A stretch of 10,158 nucleotides of DNA from Deltaproteobacteria bacterium. GTDB lineage: Bacteria; Desulfobacterota; Binatia; DP-6. Below, one piece after another: positions 6,557 to 10,158 of this stretch (its first letter is position 1; each line of letters begins with the position of its first letter). The notes beneath the pieces are model-generated. The model ran no database searches and was not told the origin of the DNA. It saw only the letters and a program-made list of their open reading frames with translations. Both the position numbers and the translations under genes were made by a program. The stretch spans positions 1 through 10,158 of the forward strand of contig VBLD01000247.1 of NCBI GenBank assembly GCA_005879205.1. Reading direction: 5' to 3'.

Positions 6557-7113
6557 GCGCGAAGGAGCCGGGGGGTGAGAAGCCGGGCGAGACCCCGCCG
6601 AGCCCGGCGCGGGGTCCGGGGGCATCGGAGGAGCGCAGCGAGCGCAGCGAGCGAGCACCGCACGGGCCCCCAGAGGTAATCGATCGTTCGAGTATCGGCG
6701 TCTGGGGCGAGCCGACGACCATGCGTATCGAGTACGGGAAGGTCCGCGAGTTCGCGCGTGCCATCAAGGACCCGAGCCCGGCCTTCACCGGCGACGGCGC
6801 CCTCGCGCCGCCCACCTTCCTCATGACGATCGCGCACTGGCTCGAGGGCGGGATGGGCGGCTCGCGGAGCTTGAAGCTCGACTACCGGCGACTCCTGCAC
6901 GGCGAGCAGGAGTTCGAGTACCTTCGGCCGATCCGCCCGGGCGACGTGCTGACCGCCCGCGGCCGTACCAAGGAGGTCTTCGAGAAGGAGGGCAAGCGCG
7001 GCGGGAAGATGCTCTTCGTCATCACCGAGACCGAATTCACCAACCAGCGCGGCGAGGTGGCCGCCTACAGCCGGAGCACCCTCATCCAGACCGAGGGCGC
7101 GGTGCAGGGGTGA
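6553..7113 (+). CDS. MaoC N-type (FAS1-like) dehydratase subunit with a low-complexity N-terminal extension
   Basis: A 186-residue protein whose residues about 42-186 form a hot-dog fold of the MaoC_dehydrat_N type: IDRSSIGVWGEP, then VREFARAIKDPSPAF, APPTFLMTIAHW and FEYLRPIRPGDVLTARGR. This half usually lacks the catalytic Asp/His and pairs with a MaoC subunit to make an enoyl-CoA hydratase, as in ChsH2/ChsH1-type enzymes; the next gene supplies that partner. The first 41 residues are unlike the family: Pro, Gly, Glu, Ser and Arg only, encoded partly by 9-bp tandem copies of GAGCGCAGC. No other start codon lies between ATG 6553 (overlapping the dehydrogenase stop) and the domain, so the extension is probably translated. 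Function is well supported; the extension looks like an inserted repeat. Confidence 0.85.
   Translation: MSAKEPGGEKPGETPPSPARGPGASEERSERSERAPHGPPEVIDRSSIGVWGEPTTMRIEYGKVREFARAIKDPSPAFTGDGALAPPTFLMTIAHWLEGGMGGSRSLKLDYRRLLHGEQEFEYLRPIRPGDVLTARGRTKEVFEKEGKRGGKMLFVITETEFTNQRGEVAAYSRSTLIQTEGAVQG
6618..6671 (+). repeat. In-frame GC-rich repeat inside the MaoC-N gene
   Basis: Bounded by GGGGGC (6618-6623) and GCCCCC (6666-6671), which are inverted copies of each other. Between them are two perfect copies of GAGCGCAGC (6631-6639, 6640-6648) and a partial third. It encodes the Ser-Glu-Arg run of the N-terminal extension. It resembles a short interspersed palindromic repeat that has landed in frame; copies elsewhere cannot be checked here. 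Confidence 0.5.
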
Positions 7114-7115
7114 GC

Positions 7116-7541
7116 ATGGCGCGCGCGTTCCAGGACGTGAAAGAGGGCGACGAGCTGCCGTCCGTCGTGGTCGAGAACCTGAGTCGGACGGATCTCGTGC
7201 GGTACGCCGGCGCGTCCGGCGACTTCAACCCGATCCATCACGACGAGACGTTCGCCCACATGGCCGGCCAGCCGAGTGTCTTCGGCCACGGCATGCTGAC
7301 CGCCGCGTTCGTGGGCCGCTGCGTGACCGACTACGTCGGGCCCGAGAACCTCCGACGCCTGAAGGTCCGCTTCGCAACGCGCGTCTGGCCCGGCGACACG
7401 ATCGTCTCCAGGGGCAAGGTGACGCGGAAGTACGAGGCCGACGGCGAGCGGCGGATCGACGGCGAGGTGCAGGCCGTCAACCAGAAGGGCGAGGTCGCCG
7501 TGAGCGGCAGCTTCACGGCGGCGCTTGCGGGCCGCGGGTAG
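7116..7541 (+). CDS. MaoC-family enoyl-CoA hydratase subunit
   Basis: A 141-residue single hot-dog protein of the (R)-specific enoyl-CoA hydratase type. The hydratase-2 motif YAGASGDFNPIHHDE carries the expected catalytic Asp36 and His41, followed by FGHGML and a C-terminal strand pair (RRIDGEVQAVNQKGE). It would add water to the 2-enoyl-CoA made by the dehydrogenase two genes upstream, probably as a heteromer with the MaoC-N subunit encoded just before it. The ATG at 7116 is preferred: AGGGG at 7106-7110 lies five bases ahead, whereas the in-frame GTG at 7110 would overlap that ribosome binding site. It begins two bases after the previous stop, and the SDR gene starts seven bases after its own stop. 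All key residues are present and nothing looks damaged. Confidence 0.92.
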   Translation: MARAFQDVKEGDELPSVVVENLSRTDLVRYAGASGDFNPIHHDETFAHMAGQPSVFGHGMLTAAFVGRCVTDYVGPENLRRLKVRFATRVWPGDTIVSRGKVTRKYEADGERRIDGEVQAVNQKGEVAVSGSFTAALAGRG

Positions 7542-7548
7542 GAGCGCC

Positions 7549-9567
7549 GTGGGCTCCGTCGCGCTCGTCACCGGCGCCGGACGCGGCATCGGCCGCGCCA
7601 TCGCGCTGCGGCTCGCGCGCGACGGACTCGCGGTCGGGATCGTGGACCTCGACGGCGCGACCGCCGAAGCGGTGGCGGCGGAGGTCCGGGCAGCCGGCGG
7701 CCGGAGCGCCGCCGCGGCCGCGGACGTGGCCGATCGGGAGGCGGTCGGCCGTGCGGTGGCGGCGATCGAGGGTGCGCTCGGCCCGCTCGACGTCCTCGTC
7801 AACAACGCCGGCTGGGAGCGGCTGCACTTCTTCGCGGAGAGCGACCCGGCGCTCTGGGACCGCCTCATCGCCGTCAATCTGAAGGGGGTCCTCAACACCA
7901 CCCACGCCGTCCTCCAGGGGATGGCGGCCCGAGGCGCCGGGCGGATCGTGAGCATCGCCTCGGACGCGGGGCGCGTCGGCAGCAGCGGAGAGTCCGTCTA
8001 TTCGGCCTGCAAGGCGGGCGTCATCGGCTTCTCGAAGGCACTCGCGCGCGAGGTGGCCCGTCACGCAGTGACGGTCAACGTCGTCTGCCCCGGCCCGACG
8101 GACACCCGGCTGCTGACCGACGTGATGGCGGGTGACCGCGGCGCCAAGATCCTCGAGGGCATGCGGCGCGGCATCCCGCTGCGCCGGCTCGGCCGGCCGG
8201 AGGACGTGGCGGGTGCGGTTGCCTACCTGGCGTCCGACGAGGCGGCGTACGTGACCGGCCAGGTGCTGAGCGTCTCCATTCCCGCCGCGCGAATTCCACT
8301 TCCGGAACCGCGTGCGGGAGTGTTAGGGGAGAGCATGCCGCGTTGCCCACGGACGTTCGCGGGACTCGTCGCGGTCGCGTGGCACCTGGCGCGGGAGTTC
8401 CCGTGCCCACCCCTGTTCGAGGGAGCCACGCCGACGCTCCGCCGGCTGCTGAATCTGTGGCTCCTCACGTGGGAGAGCTACCGGATCGAGCCGGTGCCGC
8501 GCAGCCTGCCCGCGCGCCTGTGCATCGAGTCCACGAGCGCCTGCAACCTGAGTTGTCCCCACTGCTTCACGGGTGCGGGCGAGGTCGGCCGGCCCACGGC
8601 CACGTTGTCCTCCGAGTTTTACCGCCGTCTCCTGGCCGAGCTGGGCGACCGGCTCTGGCAGATCGAGTTCCACAACTGGGGCGAGCCGCTCCTGAACAAG
8701 CACCTGTTCACGATGGTCGCTGAGGCGACCGCCCGGGGGCTGTCGACGAGCCTCTGCACCAATTTCAGTCTGCCGTTCGATCGGGCACGCGCCGAAGAGC
8801 TCGTACGTTCCGGGCTGAAGATCATGGGCGTGTCGATCGACGGAGCACGACAGGAGACGTACCAGCAGTACCGGGTGGGGGGGCGGTTCGATCGCGTCCT
8901 CGCGAACTGCCGGCTCGTCGTGGAGGCGAAGCGCAAGCTCGGCGCACGGACGCCACGGGTGATCTGGGGATTCCACATGTTCGGCCACAACGTGGACGAC
9001 GTGGAAGCCGCGCGACGGGCGGCGCACGACGTCGGTCTCGAGTTTCACGTCTCCCGCGGTCGAGTGGTCGGTCCAGACTGGGATGCCGACGAGCGATGGA
9101 TTCCGCACGAGCACGTCGTCCCCATCCCCTGCACCACGCTGTTCCACACCGCCGTGGTCTATGCGGACGGCAGCGTCGCCCCGTGTCGGGGTAGCTTCTA
9201 CCCGCAGGACGATCTGGGTCGCGTCGCCGCCGACGGTCATTCCGGCGCCGCCACCTTTCGGGAGGCCTGGACCGGTGAACGCTTCCGGGTGGCCCGGCGG
9301 TTGTTCCGCGAGCGTTCCGGGACACCGGAGGAACGCGAGCGCATCTGCTTCGATTGCCCGCACCTGCTCGACTGGCACGACTATCTGGCGTACCACGCTT
9401 CGGGCCGGCAGCCGTCGGACTGGAGGCCGAAGTTCGACAGCAACGAGCGGTACAACTACTTCTGGAAACGCAGCCGACGCGCAGCTTCCGGTGAACCGAC
9501 GGGCGCCGCCGCCGCAACACCCGCTGCCGCCGGGCTCGCGCCACGAGCCGTTTCAGCCGGGCGATGA
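7549..9567 (+). CDS. SDR-family 3-hydroxyacyl-CoA dehydrogenase-like protein reading in frame into a radical SAM protein
   Basis: A 672-residue open frame. Residues 1-243 (to 8277) are a classical short-chain dehydrogenase: VTGAGRGIG nucleotide loop (residues 7-15), Asp33 after beta-2 favouring NAD, VNNAG, Ser138, and Tyr151/Lys155 in the YxxxK motif. By position in the operon it would oxidise the 3-hydroxyacyl-CoA from the MaoC hydratase. The domain reaches VTGQVLSVS, where relatives continue GG plus a few residues and stop. Here the frame goes on through IPAARIPLPEPR into a radical SAM protein with its own ribosome binding site and ATG (8335). GTG 7549, preceded by GGAG, is the likely start; a TTG at 7525 overlaps the hydratase gene. 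Either a true fusion, read-through caused by a deletion that removed the SDR stop, or a misassembly. SDR identity is firm; the fusion is doubtful. Confidence 0.8.
   Translation: MGSVALVTGAGRGIGRAIALRLARDGLAVGIVDLDGATAEAVAAEVRAAGGRSAAAAADVADREAVGRAVAAIEGALGPLDVLVNNAGWERLHFFAESDPALWDRLIAVNLKGVLNTTHAVLQGMAARGAGRIVSIASDAGRVGSSGESVYSACKAGVIGFSKALAREVARHAVTVNVVCPGPTDTRLLTDVMAGDRGAKILEGMRRGIPLRRLGRPEDVAGAVAYLASDEAAYVTGQVLSVSIPAARIPLPEPRAGVLGESMPRCPRTFAGLVAVAWHLAREFPCPPLFEGATPTLRRLLNLWLLTWESYRIEPVPRSLPARLCIESTSACNLSCPHCFTGAGEVGRPTATLSSEFYRRLLAELGDRLWQIEFHNWGEPLLNKHLFTMVAEATARGLSTSLCTNFSLPFDRARAEELVRSGLKIMGVSIDGARQETYQQYRVGGRFDRVLANCRLVVEAKRKLGARTPRVIWGFHMFGHNVDDVEAARRAAHDVGLEFHVSRGRVVGPDWDADERWIPHEHVVPIPCTTLFHTAVVYADGSVAPCRGSFYPQDDLGRVAADGHSGAATFREAWTGERFRVARRLFRERSGTPEERERICFDCPHLLDWHDYLAYHASGRQPSDWRPKFDSNERYNYFWKRSRRAASGEPTGAAAATPAAAGLAPRAVSAGR
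8324..8331 (+). promoter_or_regulatory. Internal ribosome binding site for the radical SAM gene
   Basis: TAGGGGAG lies a few bases before ATG 8335. It argues that the radical SAM protein was originally an independent gene rather than a domain of the SDR protein. Confidence 0.55.
8335..9567 (+). CDS. Radical SAM protein with a SPASM/twitch-like C-terminal cluster domain
   Basis: Read from its own ATG this is a 410-residue radical SAM enzyme. The cluster motif ACNLSCPHC gives Cys70, Cys74 and Cys77 for the SAM-binding [4Fe-4S] cluster; HNWGEPLLN (from residue 113) is the GGEP-like SAM contact; MGVSIDGARQETY follows the usual barrel pattern. Four further cysteines, Cys266, Cys284 (after YADGSVAPC), Cys338 and Cys341 (CFDC), fit one auxiliary cluster as in SPASM/twitch enzymes. 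The N-terminal about 60 residues precede the barrel and the C-terminal tail after residue 385 is Ala/Gly/Pro-rich. The substrate is unknown; SPASM enzymes modify peptides, sugars or other small molecules, and no small peptide gene is visible beside it. It shares no obvious pathway with the acyl-CoA operon and overlaps the end of the continuous SDR frame. Confidence 0.82.
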   Translation: MPRCPRTFAGLVAVAWHLAREFPCPPLFEGATPTLRRLLNLWLLTWESYRIEPVPRSLPARLCIESTSACNLSCPHCFTGAGEVGRPTATLSSEFYRRLLAELGDRLWQIEFHNWGEPLLNKHLFTMVAEATARGLSTSLCTNFSLPFDRARAEELVRSGLKIMGVSIDGARQETYQQYRVGGRFDRVLANCRLVVEAKRKLGARTPRVIWGFHMFGHNVDDVEAARRAAHDVGLEFHVSRGRVVGPDWDADERWIPHEHVVPIPCTTLFHTAVVYADGSVAPCRGSFYPQDDLGRVAADGHSGAATFREAWTGERFRVARRLFRERSGTPEERERICFDCPHLLDWHDYLAYHASGRQPSDWRPKFDSNERYNYFWKRSRRAASGEPTGAAAATPAAAGLAPRAVSAGR

Positions 9568-9592
9568 CACCAGGCGCCGGCCCCAGACGCGA

Positions 9593-9627
9593 CTCGGCGG
9601 AGGCGCGGGTCACGCGCCCCCGCCGAG
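9593..9627. terminator. Bidirectional hairpin between convergent genes
   Basis: CTCGGCGG pairs with CCGCCGAG and, past one A/C mismatch, GGCGCG pairs with CGCGCC around a 5-base loop. It sits 26 bp after the radical SAM stop and 32 bp beyond the stop of the minus-strand gene, so it can end transcription from both sides. No T-tract accompanies it. Confidence 0.55.
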
Positions 9628-9658
9628 CGGGGCGAGGAGCAGACGGGGCGGGGTCAGG

Positions 9659-10158
9659 TCATTGACGAATGCGCACGGGGACGTCGAGCGAGTTGCTCGT
9701 CGCGCCTTCGGTATCGGTTGCCACGATGTGCAGCGTGTACCTCGCGGGCCGGAAGTTCTTGAGCGACAAGGTCGCCGTGAACGTGCCCGCCGTGCCCTGG
9801 CTCACCGTGGTCTGCCGCACGACCCGGCCGCGGCTGCCGAGTAGCTGGACCGTGACGGTCGCCGGCTCGTCGACGTCGAGTGTCAGCGCGAGGTTGCGAC
9901 TCCGGCCGAGCGCGCGGAGCCGGATCACGGGGTCGAGTTGGCCGAGCGTCACGGTGGGCGGCTGGTTGGCGATGAGGAACGACGCATCCGGCCCGGGGAA
10001 GGTTGCGAAGTCGGAGGCCGCGACCGCCCGGTAGTGGACGGTAGAGTTCTGGGCGAGGTCGGCGATCCCGGCGTCGAAGGGCGTCGAGAAGACGGCCGCG
10101 CCGAGCCGCGTGTCCGGGGTGCTCGAGCCGTACGCCGGGGTGGGGCCGAAGTCGAAGT
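9659..10158 (-). CDS. Fibronectin-III/Ig-like repeat protein, C-terminal part (5' end outside window)
   Basis: On the minus strand an open frame enters from the right edge and ends at TGA (9661-9659), giving about 166 residues. The first part, FDFGPTPAYGSSTPDT ... STVHYRAVAASDFAT, matches the common bacterial Fn3-like repeat in which a phrase like YGxTxxYGSST is followed by YHYRAVA. The last about 95 residues form another beta-sandwich-like unit: VTLGQLDPVIRLRAL, LALTLDVDEPATVTVQLL, GTFTATLSLKNFRPARYTLHIVATD. Such domains occur at the C-termini of secreted or cell-surface proteins and hydrolases, where they aid binding or spacing; the catalytic or anchoring part, if any, lies beyond the window. 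The first methionine-like codon inside the window (GTG at 9952) is not the true start because homology continues upstream. It is convergent with the radical SAM gene. Confidence 0.75.
   Translation of the reverse strand, partial: FDFGPTPAYGSSTPDTRLGAAVFSTPFDAGIADLAQNSTVHYRAVAASDFATFPGPDASFLIANQPPTVTLGQLDPVIRLRALGRSRNLALTLDVDEPATVTVQLLGSRGRVVRQTTVSQGTAGTFTATLSLKNFRPARYTLHIVATDTEGATSNSLDVPVRIRQ

Noticed and set aside
6631..6656. CRISPR-like or variable tandem repeat
   Set aside because: Only two full 9-bp units and a partial third are present, with no spacers; it is better described as part of a short GC-rich repeat within a gene.
9568..9658. Small gene or RNA between the radical SAM gene and the minus-strand gene
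   Set aside because: The 91 bp are taken up by the hairpin at 9593-9627 and GC-rich flank; no start with a ribosome binding site is visible.

Overview
The window is very GC-rich, with strong G/C preference at third codon positions. It carries a dense run of co-directional acyl-CoA metabolism genes with ATGA overlaps. This fits an uncultured high-GC soil or sediment bacterium (deltaproteobacterial/Binatota-like or similar), but no marker gene fixes the taxon, so that is a weak inference.

Layout. (1) Positions 1-126 hold the middle of a cyclase-family (kynurenine formamidase-like) metal hydrolase gene, cut by a complete 1163-bp IS630-family element (129-1291) with matched terminal inverted repeats, TA at both ends and an intact DDE transposase. 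The DNA right of the element does not continue the cyclase gene. (2) 1344-1681 holds a small signal-peptide protein whose 3' part appears frameshifted, followed by a strong GC hairpin. (3) 1773-8277 is a compact operon: alpha-methylacyl-CoA racemase-type protein; HMG-CoA-synthase-like protein fused to a zinc-ribbon/OB (DUF35) domain; SCP2/Ltp-type thiolase with a frameshifting deletion near its N-terminus; acyl-CoA dehydrogenase; MaoC N-type dehydratase subunit; MaoC hydratase; SDR dehydrogenase. (4) The SDR reading frame has no stop at its expected end and runs in frame into a radical SAM/SPASM-like protein (own start likely 8335). (5) A perfect-arm hairpin at 9593-9627 separates it from the 3' end of a convergent gene on the minus strand, which encodes a protein of fibronectin-III/Ig-like repeats and runs off the window.

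How the genes work together. Racemase, dehydrogenase, two-subunit hydratase, 3-hydroxyacyl-CoA dehydrogenase and thiolase/DUF35 are the activities needed to beta-oxidise an alpha-methyl-branched acyl-CoA, such as a sterol, bile-acid or isoprenoid side chain. The most unusual part is the HMG-CoA-synthase-like protein. It lacks all three HMGCS catalytic residues, carries its own DUF35 domain and sits directly upstream of the thiolase, recalling the archaeal thiolase/DUF35/HMGCS complex in a form that seems rebuilt for chain cleavage. Several lesions (IS-cut cyclase, frameshifted secreted protein, thiolase deletion, SDR tail replaced by another protein) point to real decay and rearrangement or to assembly errors; reads across the junctions would decide.
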